Both the position numbers and the translations under genes were made by a program. 64,000 bases of DNA, taken from the NCBI RefSeq assembly GCF_030406905.1, contig NZ_CP129137.1, forward strand, positions 2,173,001 to 2,237,000. Reading direction: 5' to 3'. This DNA comes from Streptomyces sp. HUAS CB01 (lineage in GTDB: Bacteria; Actinomycetota; Actinomycetes; Streptomycetales; Streptomycetaceae). This document shows positions 17,501 to 26,062 of this stretch, in pieces (position 1 is the stretch's first letter; every line of letters begins with the position of its first letter). Below the pieces are notes generated by a model that saw only the letters and a program-made list of their open reading frames with translations, did no database searches and had not been told where the DNA came from.

Positions 17501-19451
17501 GAGCCAGGTACGCCTTGACCTTCTGCAGCTCCGCCTCATAGCGGTCCGGCGGGAGTTGCACTTCCTGGCCACGCTCGGCCGTCAGTTCGACCATGCGGCG
17601 CTTGAGGTACTCGGCCGCGAGCTGGTTGATCGCTTCGTTGAGGAAGGCACCGGAGCCGAGGGCCGGCTCGCACACGGTCAGGTCGAGGATGTCCCTGGCG
17701 GCGGTGGTCTCGCCGTCCTGGTCAAGGAGTTCGGCCAGGGCGTGCTTCACCGTACTGCGCGTGAGGACTTCGGGGGTGTAGTACGAGGCGGAGCGCTGCC
17801 GCTCACGGCCCGAGAGACGGTAGACGAACGAGCCCTTCTTGTGTTCGACGCGCTTCAACGCGCCCGTGATCGGGTCGCGGCGCTTGACGAAAACCTCGTC
17901 GTCATAGTTTTCGGCCTCGCTCTGCGGGACGACCCAGGTGCCGGCCAGGCCGTCGGATTCCGGCTTGGCGACCTCGTACAGGTCCTCGTCCGCGAAGAAA
18001 CCGGTGTACGACATGAGCCCCTCGTACACCGCTCCGAGCTGGTTGATGCCGAGCTGGGCGTACGAGATGAAACCTTTGCCGTTCTTGCCCCGGCTGAGCA
18101 TCAGCAGGTTCAGTACCTGCCAAAGGACCTTGTTGCGCAGCCGGGTGTCGACCTTCTCGCCATCGATGCGCACGGTGCCAATCAGCGGGGTGGCATCGGC
18201 CTTGAACAGGTCGCTGCGCAGCGACTCGAAGCGGATGCCGTCGGCGTCCAGCATCTCGCGGTCGCCCAGTTCACGGTCTTCCAGGGCACGGTGTCCCTGG
18301 TCGACGAGGCGGAAAAGCAGGTCCAGGGATTCGTAGAAATGGAACCTGTCCTGGGACTCCTCGGGCAGGTCGTAAGAGACCAGCTCACCAAGCCGGCCCA
18401 GGCCGTATCCGTCCTGGTAGGCATCGTCCTTGCTCGGCAGGATCCCCAGTTCCGGGCGGGCCTCGGCATACAGCAGGAACAGGATCCGATAGAGGTAACG
18501 CAGTGACTCACGGGTGAGTCGGGTGGCGAGTTCATCGCGGTCGCCGAGCTCGGCCGGGTCCGCGGGATGGTCGTGGATCCTGTTCAGGATCTCCTGGGCG
18601 ATCAGTTCGACGGACTCACGCAGGCCCTCCCGTAGTTCCTTGGAGACGCCGACCGCGTGCTTGCGGCCATTGTTGACCAGGTTGTCGAGGAATCCAGCAG
18701 CCCCGCCCTCAGTCAGCAGGGACTCGGCGCCGAACAGCGCGGAGACGGCCTCCAGTTCGCCGCCGTCGCCGGCCAGGTTGCGGTCGAGCGCGGTATCCAC
18801 GCTGACACCGAGGAACCGGCCCTCGTGCCATGCCGTGCGGTCGGCGAGCAGCACGGCACCGCCGGCGAGGAGCAGTACAAACCGCGGCGCGTAGGCGTCG
18901 TCGCAGCCGAAGAGGAAGGTGACGGCGTCCGCTGCGCTGGTGATCTCCTGCTTGCCGTCCAGCGCAATGGGGGTCAGGAGTTCGGCGCCTCCGTCTGCGA
19001 CGTCGGAGACGACGAGCTCGGCGTCCGTGCTCCACGTGACGTCCAGGGCGACGAGTTCGACACCGCCCGGTCCCTTCACGGCGAAGGCGACGGGTACTTC
19101 CCTGGCCTTGTCGGCGTGGAGGACCTCGAAGGCGCCACGCGAGATCCTGACGTGGGTGTCGTCGCGTCGCGGCTGCTCACCGTTAGGGGAGGTGTAGGCG
19201 AGAGCAGCGAGCAGTGTGTCGTTGAGGCTACGCAGCTCGGATCCGTCGGAGTCGCCCTTCTCAGTGATCCGGATCTTGGCCTTGAAGTAGCTGCGCCCTA
19301 GGTTCCGCATGCCCGAGCGCGAGGTGGGCAACCCTGCCCGGTCGGCCGCCGTCCAGCGCTTACGCAGGTCCACCAGGTCCTTGGAGAAGACCTCGGCGAG
19401 GTAGTGGGCGGAGATGTACTCACCGCGGTTGACGATCGCTTCGAATGCCAT
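14553..19451 (-). CDS. Eco57I-type adenine-specific DNA methylase, class 1 DISARM DrmMI-like
   Basis: This 1632-residue N6-adenine methylase has its SAM-binding motif I (CEPALGSGAFL) near residue 597 and catalytic motif IV NPPW (VGNPPWVRLDW) near residue 980. The N-terminal 500 residues (starting MAFEAIVNRGEY) and the C-terminal third match the long methylases of class 1 DISARM and Eco57I-type systems. Between roughly 15150 and 16560 the DNA is clearly poorer in G+C than its surroundings (hand counts of 45 % and 52 % in two 60-base stretches against 72 % at 17641-17700). This stretch lies after motif IV, where the target-recognition part is expected. The gene lies 5 bp downstream of the SNF2 helicase gene. 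Confidence 0.85.
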   Translation of the reverse strand: MAFEAIVNRGEYISAHYLAEVFSKDLVDLRKRWTAADRAGLPTSRSGMRNLGRSYFKAKIRITEKGDSDGSELRSLNDTLLAALAYTSPNGEQPRRDDTHVRISRGAFEVLHADKAREVPVAFAVKGPGGVELVALDVTWSTDAELVVSDVADGGAELLTPIALDGKQEITSAADAVTFLFGCDDAYAPRFVLLLAGGAVLLADRTAWHEGRFLGVSVDTALDRNLAGDGGELEAVSALFGAESLLTEGGAAGFLDNLVNNGRKHAVGVSKELREGLRESVELIAQEILNRIHDHPADPAELGDRDELATRLTRESLRYLYRILFLLYAEARPELGILPSKDDAYQDGYGLGRLGELVSYDLPEESQDRFHFYESLDLLFRLVDQGHRALEDRELGDREMLDADGIRFESLRSDLFKADATPLIGTVRIDGEKVDTRLRNKVLWQVLNLLMLSRGKNGKGFISYAQLGINQLGAVYEGLMSYTGFFADEDLYEVAKPESDGLAGTWVVPQSEAENYDDEVFVKRRDPITGALKRVEHKKGSFVYRLSGRERQRSASYYTPEVLTRSTVKHALAELLDQDGETTAARDILDLTVCEPALGSGAFLNEAINQLAAEYLKRRMVELTAERGQEVQLPPDRYEAELQKVKAYLALHNSYGVDLNQTAVELAEVSLWLNAMHEGLKAPWFGLHLRRGNSLIGARRAVYDKEALKRKAWLAMVPTERPLREGAEEGAFHAGEEIHHFLLPAKGWGAVADAKQAKELVREERDRLAEWRKKVAATPSATQTKRLLALATRVERLWELTERRLVVSEAEVRRDIDVWEVDQERPLPRSSGAVSREQVEQALQQPGAPRGRLKLVMDAWCALWFWPVGQPSTPEPPTFEEWLEFCEAVLGVPPAKAKAKAKPGAGAGLDDEFGLFADTGDFEQLAMDDELDRTLSQCVDMPTVMLRFPWLSEVDAIARREGFFHWELEFAQLFSRGGFDLQVGNPPWVRLDWKENLTLAEFDPWFGLTEKIPERVHADRRNRLLSEGALLRRYLADLGSWAGLTSALGSAQEHPSLEGLRTNLYMNFMERTWRNMRSEGIVGLVQPETYLTDPKAGPLRAEAYSRLRLFVQMANNLLLFEEIDNNIPFSVSVYGARRDVQFNQLCRLVHPDVAERSLVHGGGGEVPGIQFDWGGWDQRPHRDRVIPVSESTLSDWAAIIDGPETPAVQARMLRPVTVSDATALRSLARFPERMASRKFWWTSALNETHAKSDGLIEWRSVEADAWDDVILQGPHFGLAEPFSKQPNRDCKSNKDYSRWDLTELPSEVIPRTNYRRLIDRDLLRKAQPVWGERHSTEYFRLVWRRMVDPVTERSLQPALLPPGPTHVHTVQSLAFEVNRDTAVLAGLWASLAIDCLVKVSGKADVQVSLAGHFPAPYEHPLTTPLLLRTLRLNCLTRDYAPLWEELFEPAWLSDRWADLESPRPKLQAVEPQWSTATPLRTEYDRRMALVEIDAIVAVMFGLTAEQLCAMYRSQFAVLRKYEWEMFFAPDGHKIGAATHNVGIRQTPEEAAFVKAWAKAARAGDPTPEMPEGWLKPDREAEMTRAHADFKARLLAGEYGDYAAYAAEHGDHGNLLGEAEAEQAPSDVPVESR

Positions 19452-19456
19452 GGCGG

Positions 19457-22396
19457 TTACGCCTCCTTCTTCTCGCCGGTCCCAGTGGCCGGAACAAGGA
19501 CCCCGATCACGCGGACCATCGCTTCGCCCTGCGTGGCCAGGTCCTCGATGAGCTGCTCGACCTCTATGGCCGTCTTCTCGACCCGCTGCTCTGCATCGTC
19601 ACGGCGGAAACCGAAGGTGAGCTGCTCGAAGGCCGTCTCGCTCGCCTTGCGCCATGCCTGCAGGCGCTTCTCGTACTCCACCAACCGCTCGATGAGTGGT
19701 TCTTCCTGGATGGCACGCAGCTTGGTCAGATGCCGGCGGGTGGCCGCGACAGCGTCCGGCACCAAGGCCCGCAGCACGTCCAGGTCTCCGGCGAAGGGGC
19801 GGTTGAGCATCTTCGGCGCCACCCCTGCCTCATTCAGCACCTTGACCAGGTCGTCGTCGAACTCGGGGGCTCCGTGCTCCAGGCCGCTCACGCACGACCA
19901 GGCGAGGACCGTCGGGTGGCCCTTGGCGTTGGAGTACATGCCCTGCATCAGGAACTTAGGACCGTCGACGTTGGCTGTGATGACGGGGGCGGTGTTGCGG
20001 GTGAGGCGGACCAATACCTTGTCGGTGAGCCACTCCACCAGCGGGTGCTGGTCGGTCACGAAACTGACGTCCGGCCATCCGGACGTCTCGCGCCGAGTCT
20101 GCTTGGTGATCGCGCCCTTGGGCCGTTCACCGCTCAGTTCCCGGGCGCGCTCCAGCCGCTGCTGGGCGAATGTCTGGTCGAATGTGACCCGAAGCTCCTC
20201 AAGAACGCCGCGCTCGTCAAGGTAGGACTGTGGCAGCACGAGGAGCCGCCGCTGCAGCTCACGATCAGGGCTGAACGAGAGCATCTCAGGATGGTCCTCA
20301 GCCCACTGCATGCCGATCTTCGCCTGGGGGCTCTCGTCGTACACCTCGTCGAGCGCCTCTTCCACGAAGGCCCGGGTGGAGGCGAACAGCTGGGGCACGC
20401 GGTAGTGCGATCCCGTTCCGTCGACCGTGTGCTGGGCCATGAAGAGGTCGAAGGGGTCGTCCGGCTGCGCCGGGACGATCTCGTCGAACGCCTTGCCGTC
20501 CGCGAGGCCCGTCTTGATCGCGTCCTCCTCCGCGTCCTCATCGCGCAGGCCAAGGATGGAGGCGGCCTCGCCCAGGGTGCGGTGAACCTCGTCCTCACGC
20601 TCAAGCAGCCGGCGCGACACGAGTCGGTCCGCGGACGGGACGGCCGGATCCTCGTCCTGGCGGACCAGCAGCAGGGCGCGGATCTCCGGATGCTCCTCCT
20701 GCCCGTACCGGTCGATGCGGCCGTTGCGCTGCTCGATCGTGATCAGTGACCAGGGCAGGTCGTAGTGGATCATCTGGTGGCACTGGCGGTGCAGGTTGAC
20801 GCCCTCGGATGCGATATCGCCGGTGAGGAGGATCCGAAGGTCGGTGTCCGCCAGGCCAAAGTCCTTGACGATCCTCTGCTGCTCATCGTCGGACAGCCCT
20901 CCGTGTAGCTGTCGGATCGCGCCGCCGGTCTTCTCCGTGCTCGCCTCGAAGCCCAGTTCTGCAGGCAGGGCCTCGTGGAGCATCTTCAGCGTGGCACGGC
21001 GTTCGGAGAAGACGACGACGCGAGTGCCAGCCCCTGGGCCGACCCCCAGGACCTTCAGCTCGGCCACCAGACGGCGGAACTTGGCAGCCTCCTGAACCGT
21101 GGCCTCGGCAGCCAGCTCGCCCAGGTTTACGAGCGCCGACCGTTCAGCGGCACGCTGCTCCCGCTTGTTTGGGTTCTCCTTGATGTCCTTGTCGATGGCC
21201 TCGATCCGGTTCTTCACCGTCTCAGCCAGCGCCTTATGTGACGAGAGGAACGCCTTCAGAAGGGTGTATGGGAAGAGGCGGGCACCCTTGCCGCTCACCG
21301 GAGCCGACCGGCCCTCCCCAGGGTTGATCCAGACGTCGTAGATCTCCTCGAAGATCTTCTGCTCTGCGTCGCTCGCGGGGCAGTCGAAAGCCTCGGGCTT
21401 CTCGCGGCTCTTCCACTTGTGGCCGATCTCCGCCGACACGTCCGGCGACGTCTTGTGCCGACGCACGTAGAGGTGACCGAGTTGTGACTCGTCGTAGTCG
21501 CTGGTGTTGGGGATGGCTGTCGGGTCCAGCAGGCTCAGCAGTTCCCCGAATGACTCACGCTCACCGTTGTGCGGCGTGGCGCTGGCCAGGATCAGAGCGT
21601 CGGTCCTCGGTGCGAGCAGTCCCGCGAGCCGGTTGTTCTTCGTGCCCTTGTTGATCAGCTTGTGCGACTCGTCGATGACAACGGCGTCCCAGGTGACCTG
21701 CATCAGGTGGCTGCGCCACCGGTCGGAGCGCAGCGTGTCAATGGAGATGATCGCGCGCTTGTAGTACGAGAAGGGGTTGCGACCGGCCGGAATGTTCCGC
21801 CGGATGCGCTCGATACCGCTGGAGTCCAGGCGTACGAGAGGGATGGCGAAGCGCGTCCACAATTCGTGCTGGAACTGCTCCAGGATCGCCTTGGGGGTCA
21901 CAACGAGAATGCGCTCGCCCCGCCCCCGTCGGATGAGCTCCGAGAGGAGCAGCCCGACCTCCAGCGTCTTGCCCAGCCCGACCGCGTCGGCGATGAGCAG
22001 CCTCGGCCGCAGCCCCTTCAGCGCGGCTCTGGCGGGCTCCCTCTGGTACGCGAGGTCGTCGACCAGGTGCGTGCCGACGGTCGCGAGGCGCTGCTCGGCC
22101 AGCGGCAGCGGGGTCTTGCGGATCAGAGCGTCGATGAACAGTCGGGAGCGCCGGCACTCCGGGGATGTGTCGACCACCAGGTCGGTGTCCTCGGGCCGAA
22201 GGGGCGTGACCTTGTCCAGGGACTTGTGGGCGAAGAAGACAGCCCGCTGGTCGCGTACGAGCGGGGAGATCCCTCGGACGTCCAGCCTTGTCCCGTCCTG
22301 TGCCGTCTCGGACACCTCGACGACCAGCCAGTCCTCGTCCCTCGCGCGCACCTGCATGCCCGGGGCGAACTTGGCGGTGCCTACCACGCTGGTCAC
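19457..22396 (-). CDS. SNF2/HepA-type helicase, DrmD-like
   Basis: This protein of about 979 residues is an SF2 SNF2-family ATPase. The N-terminal 110 residues (FAPGMQVRARDEDWLVV) form a small beta domain typical of DrmD and RapA-like proteins. The helicase core shows IADAVGLGKT (Walker A), VIDESHKL (DEAH-type), SATPHNG, and in the second lobe VFSERRAT and IEQRNGRIDRYGQ (motif VI). I prefer the GTG at 22396, which follows AAGGAGAG at ideal spacing; a GTG at 22417 would place that ribosome site inside the gene. It is expected to translocate on double-stranded DNA together with the methylase and helicase-nuclease encoded downstream. Confidence 0.85.
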   Translation of the reverse strand: MTSVVGTAKFAPGMQVRARDEDWLVVEVSETAQDGTRLDVRGISPLVRDQRAVFFAHKSLDKVTPLRPEDTDLVVDTSPECRRSRLFIDALIRKTPLPLAEQRLATVGTHLVDDLAYQREPARAALKGLRPRLLIADAVGLGKTLEVGLLLSELIRRGRGERILVVTPKAILEQFQHELWTRFAIPLVRLDSSGIERIRRNIPAGRNPFSYYKRAIISIDTLRSDRWRSHLMQVTWDAVVIDESHKLINKGTKNNRLAGLLAPRTDALILASATPHNGERESFGELLSLLDPTAIPNTSDYDESQLGHLYVRRHKTSPDVSAEIGHKWKSREKPEAFDCPASDAEQKIFEEIYDVWINPGEGRSAPVSGKGARLFPYTLLKAFLSSHKALAETVKNRIEAIDKDIKENPNKREQRAAERSALVNLGELAAEATVQEAAKFRRLVAELKVLGVGPGAGTRVVVFSERRATLKMLHEALPAELGFEASTEKTGGAIRQLHGGLSDDEQQRIVKDFGLADTDLRILLTGDIASEGVNLHRQCHQMIHYDLPWSLITIEQRNGRIDRYGQEEHPEIRALLLVRQDEDPAVPSADRLVSRRLLEREDEVHRTLGEAASILGLRDEDAEEDAIKTGLADGKAFDEIVPAQPDDPFDLFMAQHTVDGTGSHYRVPQLFASTRAFVEEALDEVYDESPQAKIGMQWAEDHPEMLSFSPDRELQRRLLVLPQSYLDERGVLEELRVTFDQTFAQQRLERARELSGERPKGAITKQTRRETSGWPDVSFVTDQHPLVEWLTDKVLVRLTRNTAPVITANVDGPKFLMQGMYSNAKGHPTVLAWSCVSGLEHGAPEFDDDLVKVLNEAGVAPKMLNRPFAGDLDVLRALVPDAVAATRRHLTKLRAIQEEPLIERLVEYEKRLQAWRKASETAFEQLTFGFRRDDAEQRVEKTAIEVEQLIEDLATQGEAMVRVIGVLVPATGTGEKKEA

Positions 22397-22459
22397 CGGG
22401 CTCTCTCCTTCACTCACTCTTACACTGCCTCGTTATGCGCTGTTGCGCGGCCGACGGTC

Positions 22460-23527
22460 TCAGCCGCCGAAGTCGGAACGGCGGTCGCGGATCTTCCCAC
22501 GCCAGCGGTCGGCCCACGGCTCGCCCCCGCCGCTGGACGCACCCGCGGCGGCCGGTTCGGCGGGCAAGGCCGGAACATCCGGTTCCTCCGCAACCACCCC
22601 GGGATTCCCTGGAGCCTGCACCGCCGCTGGCGGCGGCACGGGAGGAGTCCCCTCCACCTGCAACACGTCCATGAGGAACGTGTCAGGCAGCGGCGGATGC
22701 ATTGGACCGCTCACCGTCACGGCATGCTCCAGCAACCGGTCCATGGCTGCCTCAAGCACCGTCTGGGCCGTGGGCCGGTCCTCCGGAGCGTAGGACAGTG
22801 CACTGACAACCACGTCTCGCAGGCTCTCCGGCAGGCCGGAGAGGTCAGGATCCGTATCAAGCATCCGCTGCACTGGCATATCAGCGTAAAACGGCGGATG
22901 CCCTGTCGCGGCATGCACGATCGTCGCGCCCAAGCTGTACACGTCGGCCGGCTCACTCGCCTTACGGGAGTCCTTCGCCTGCTCCGGGGCCATGTACGCG
23001 AGCGTTCCGACGGGAGAGTCTCCGGACGTGAGCCCGGTCGCCCCGCCTACGTGGGAGACACCGAAGTCGATCACGCGCGTGCCATGGGTCGTCACCAGTA
23101 CGTTGCTGGGTTTCAGATCGCGGTGAAGAAGGTGGACGGAGTGGATGTGGATCAGCGCCTCGGACAGGCTCGCGGCCAGCCACCAGCCTCCGAGTTCACT
23201 GACCGGCCCATGCTGGTCGAGCAGCCTCGCCAGCGAGGGTGCATGGATGTACTCGGTCGCGATCCACGGCTGCTCGGCGTCGGGATCGGCGTCCACGAGC
23301 GCGGCCGTATGAAACCCGCCGACTCGCCGGATGGCCTCCAGCTCCTGGGCGAAGCGCTGGCGGAAGTACGGCTGGTCCGCCAGCGCGGGTTTCACGACCT
23401 TGATCGCCACAGGACGAGGGCTGCGGTAACCGAGGTAGACGACGCCCATCGCGCCCTGGCCGAGACGCCCGGTCAACCGGAAACCCGCGATCTCTCGGGG
23501 GTCCTTGTCCCGCAGCGGCTCGAACAC
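22460..23527 (-). CDS. Cytoplasmic Hanks-type Ser/Thr protein kinase
   Basis: This 355-residue protein kinase starts at a GTG behind a GGGGGCGAGG site. It has the Gly-rich loop GQGAMG (23-28), Lys43 (AIKVVK), catalytic loop HRDLKPSN (135-142), DFG (154-156) and APEQ before the C-lobe. The last 70 residues are Pro/Ala-rich and disordered. No membrane segment or PASTA/sensor domain is present, unlike housekeeping PknB kinases. It ends 63 bp upstream of the drmD-like gene on the same strand, so it may be co-transcribed and could sense infection or phosphorylate defence proteins. That link is inference from position. The frame stays open upstream without a start signal. Confidence 0.9.
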   Translation of the reverse strand: MFEPLRDKDPREIAGFRLTGRLGQGAMGVVYLGYRSPRPVAIKVVKPALADQPYFRQRFAQELEAIRRVGGFHTAALVDADPDAEQPWIATEYIHAPSLARLLDQHGPVSELGGWWLAASLSEALIHIHSVHLLHRDLKPSNVLVTTHGTRVIDFGVSHVGGATGLTSGDSPVGTLAYMAPEQAKDSRKASEPADVYSLGATIVHAATGHPPFYADMPVQRMLDTDPDLSGLPESLRDVVVSALSYAPEDRPTAQTVLEAAMDRLLEHAVTVSGPMHPPLPDTFLMDVLQVEGTPPVPPPAAVQAPGNPGVVAEEPDVPALPAEPAAAGASSGGGEPWADRWRGKIRDRRSDFGG

Positions 23528-23740
23528 CCTCGCCCCCGTTCCGTGTCCGAGCGCACACACGTGACGCACAACACACGAAGAACCACAAGTCAACAACCAG
23601 AGGCTATCAGCGGCGCGGGCTTCCGCTCGTGCCTCTCGCGATCTCGACCGAAGCGTACTTGAGCATCGCCCCTTGCCGGAATAAACGCCCGCCGACCTCG
23701 ATTGTTCCTTCCCAGCGATCAAGGTGGGGCGGGGAGGCTC

Positions 23741-24652
23741 ATGAGCAACCTGAAGGTCTTCAGGGTGAGAGGCGGGCGGGCGACGGAGGTGCCGAGGGCG
23801 TCCGTGGGAGTGGAGGTTGAGCTGCAGCGGCTGATCGAGGCCAACATGGAGGCGATGCTCGGCATTCGGTTCCTGGCTACCGAGTACCGCACCGGCCGTC
23901 ACGGGGGCCGTATCGACTCCCTCGGACTGGACGAGAACGGCACGCCTGTCATCGTCGAGTACAAGCGCAACCGGGACCAGAACGTCATCAACCAGGGGCT
24001 CTCGTACCTGTGGTGGCTCCACGACCACCATCACGAGTTCGAGAGCCTGGTCCGAAGGAGGCTCGGAGACCAGGCCGGCGAGATCGACTGGAGCGCTCCT
24101 CGGATCGTCTGCGTCGCCGGGGCCTTCACGCGCCATGACACGGTGGCGGTGGAGATGATCGACCACCGGATCGACCTGTTGACGTACCGGGTCTTCGAGG
24201 ACGTCCTCACGCTGCAGCTCATCGCTTCGGCCAGCGGAACGCGCAGCTCTCCGCGGAGTGGGACGTCGGGATCGGTCCGCGTCGTGTCGGCGGCGCCGAA
24301 GTCGGTCCAGCAGTACCTGGACGAGGCGCCCGAGGAGCTCAAGGAGCTGTACGCGGACCTCGACGAGCTGCTGCTGGCACACCGGGACGTACTCAAGGAG
24401 CCCCAGCTCCACTACATCGCCTACCGGCGGATCAACAACGTCGCCACGGTGCGCCTGCAGCCGCGCAAGCGGCTGCTCGTCGTCAACCTGAAGCTCGACC
24501 CGGACACGGTGGAGTTGTACGACGGATTCTCCCGGGACATGCGCGGTGTTGGAGTCCTTGGAATCCGCGGCGGCGTCGAGGTTCGGATTGGCTCGCGCGA
24601 GGACCTCGCGCGAGCCAGCGATCTCATCCAGCGGAGCATCGACGCTGGGTGA
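23741..24652 (+). CDS. NucS-like PD-(D/E)XK nuclease with DUF5655 domain
   Basis: This 303-residue protein has an N-terminal nuclease-like domain: GGRIDSLGLDENG with Asp59, then VIVEYKR with Glu73 and Lys75, the D-ExK core of NucS/RecB-type nucleases. The C-terminal 110 residues (from SVQQYLDEAPEELKEL) match DUF5655, a domain with a beta-sheet found in putative DNA-transport or defence proteins. The ATG has a clear GGGGAGG site at 23731-23737. It is divergent from the kinase gene (213 bp apart) and convergent with a DNA methylase gene, sharing a bidirectional terminator. Possible role: cleavage of invading DNA; the substrate is unknown. Confidence 0.7.
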   Translation: MSNLKVFRVRGGRATEVPRASVGVEVELQRLIEANMEAMLGIRFLATEYRTGRHGGRIDSLGLDENGTPVIVEYKRNRDQNVINQGLSYLWWLHDHHHEFESLVRRRLGDQAGEIDWSAPRIVCVAGAFTRHDTVAVEMIDHRIDLLTYRVFEDVLTLQLIASASGTRSSPRSGTSGSVRVVSAAPKSVQQYLDEAPEELKELYADLDELLLAHRDVLKEPQLHYIAYRRINNVATVRLQPRKRLLVVNLKLDPDTVELYDGFSRDMRGVGVLGIRGGVEVRIGSREDLARASDLIQRSIDAG

Positions 24653-24669
24653 CTCCTCCGGCACGTGGG

Positions 24670-24710
24670 AAGGGCGGTTGTTCCACCTGAGTGGTGGAAC
24701 AACCGCCCTT
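24670..24710. terminator. Strong bidirectional terminator between convergent genes
   Basis: AAGGGCGGTTGTTCCACC (24670-24687) pairs perfectly with 24693-24710 over a 5-base loop (TGAGT): an 18-bp stem with A/T ends on both sides. It sits between the nuclease and methylase genes and would stop both. Confidence 0.85.
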
Positions 24711-24747
24711 CTGTGTGTTCTGAGCCCGCTGTCTCGGCTTCTCACTC

Positions 24748-25497
24748 TCACTCCTCGGGCCCGGCGAGTTCGAAGTCGTCCTGGGTCAGCGCGCCTCGCA
24801 GCCGCTGCTCGGCGATGTCCGCGTAGTGCTCGGAGAGCTCGACGCCGATGAACTTGCGGCCCTCGCGCAGGGCGGCGACGCCGGTCGTTCCGGAGCCGGT
24901 GAAGGGGTCGAGGACCGTTCCGCCCGGCGGGCAGATCCTCACCAGCTCCTGCATCACCTCCACGGGCTTCTGCGTGATGTGCACGCGGTCCTTCCGGGGC
25001 TGGCTCGCGGTGTAGAGGCCGGGCAGGTAGACGGGGTTCCGGTCGGGGTCGACCGGGCCCTTGGTGCCCCAGACAATGTATTCGCAGGACTGCTTGAGCC
25101 GGCCCTTCTGCGGTCGGGAGACCGGCTTGTGCCACGAGGCGATGCCGCGCCAGGTCCAGCCGGCGGCCTGGAGCGCGTCGGTGGTGGTGGGCAGTTGCCT
25201 CCAGTCGGTGAAGACGAGCGCGGCGCCCGACTCGGCGGTGGCCCGGTAGGACTCGGTGAGCAGGAGGGTGAGCCAGAAGTCGTACGAGCGCTGGTCGCGG
25301 TTCTCCCCGGGGAAGTTGGCGAGGTCGTGCTCGGCGTCGCCCGAGGTGTACTTCGCGCGGGCACTGCGGCCGGTTCGTTCGCCGCTGGTTCGGCCACCGC
25401 TGTTGTAGGGCGGGTCCGTGATCACGGCATCGACGCTGTTGTCGGGGATGCCGGCGAGGGCGGTCAGCGCGTCGCCTCGGTGCAGGGTGTACGGCAT
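24748..25497 (-). CDS. Beta-class DNA methyltransferase (N4-cytosine/N6-adenine)
   Basis: This 249-residue amino-methyltransferase has the catalytic DPPY motif (TDPPYNSGG, residues 27-35) first and the SAM-binding motif (LDPFTGSGTT) near the C-terminus, the order of beta-class enzymes. It starts at an ATG behind GGAAAGAGAG. The target site cannot be read from sequence. With no classical restriction gene in the same operon it may be a solitary methylase, may pair with the convergent NucS-like nuclease, or may protect the element against host restriction. It is divergent from the conjugation operon. Confidence 0.9.
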   Translation of the reverse strand: MPYTLHRGDALTALAGIPDNSVDAVITDPPYNSGGRTSGERTGRSARAKYTSGDAEHDLANFPGENRDQRSYDFWLTLLLTESYRATAESGAALVFTDWRQLPTTTDALQAAGWTWRGIASWHKPVSRPQKGRLKQSCEYIVWGTKGPVDPDRNPVYLPGLYTASQPRKDRVHITQKPVEVMQELVRICPPGGTVLDPFTGSGTTGVAALREGRKFIGVELSEHYADIAEQRLRGALTQDDFELAGPEE

Positions 25498-26062
25498 GGT
25501 GCGGTTCTCTCTTTCCGCGGGGACGGTCGTGCGGGATTCCGCGTTCCCGGAACACCGCGCACGTCGGCTTGATTCGCTCCCGGAAGCCACAGAAGCAGCC
25601 GCCTGCGGAGAGCGATGTGCTGGAGAGTAACCACCATTCCCGGCCACACCTAATGGCGCTCTGCCGCCACATCACGGGCCTCGACTGCCAGACGAGGCGT
25701 CGTTTGGTGCGGCCGGAATTCGTCTCTACAGTCTCGCCGTGTTCGACGGACCGGGGTCGCCCTCCTGCCCTGTTGAGCTGTGTTGATGCGTGTTGCCTCG
25801 TCCAGATGGCGGCACGGGCAGCATCCGCGAAGCGGTCTGATATTTAGGCGAGGTGTTTTCTCTATGTGGCGCGTGAGATTAAGAGCGCGGCTGGCTGCCG
25901 CCCTCCAGTAGAGAGGCGCCCAAGGGTCGGGAGTTAGCCGCTCCCGACCCCTGGGCCTCCATTCCCTGATCTCAAGGGTTGCAAATTTCCGACCGGTGCG
26001 GTGCCGGTGACCTTTTCGACGAGAACGCTGGTGCCGCGCTGCCTACGAGTAAGGAGCTGCTG
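25498..26062. promoter_or_regulatory. Intergenic control region of the transfer operon
   Basis: No gene is supported in these 565 bases between the divergent methylase and the transfer operon, so promoters for both should lie here. It is AT-richer than its neighbours around 25835-25885 and carries a large stem-loop at 25918-25956. The strong ribosome site AAGGAG at 26051-26056 belongs to the leader reading frame. Confidence 0.5.
25918..25956 (+). promoter_or_regulatory. Large stem-loop in the transfer-operon leader
   Basis: The 16-base arms 25918-25933 and 25941-25956 pair with one mismatch (A25923 opposite C25951) over a 7-base loop; the inner 10 bp (GGGTCGGGAG/CTCCCGACCC) are perfect. There is no T-tract. 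It lies 107 bases before the leader frame, so it may be a 5'-UTR structure, an attenuator, or the terminator of an unseen short transcript. Confidence 0.45.

Noticed and set aside
5791..25497. A DrmC (phospholipase D-type) gene to complete DISARM
   Set aside because: No HKD-motif protein is found in any frame near the operon; the place is taken by the RelE-UvrD helicase.
23528..25675. The kinase frame stays open upstream to 25675, which could suggest a 1071-residue fusion
   Set aside because: The upstream part is an antisense shadow of the NucS-like gene and an out-of-frame shadow of the methylase; the kinase has its own GTG with a ribosome site at the start of its fold.
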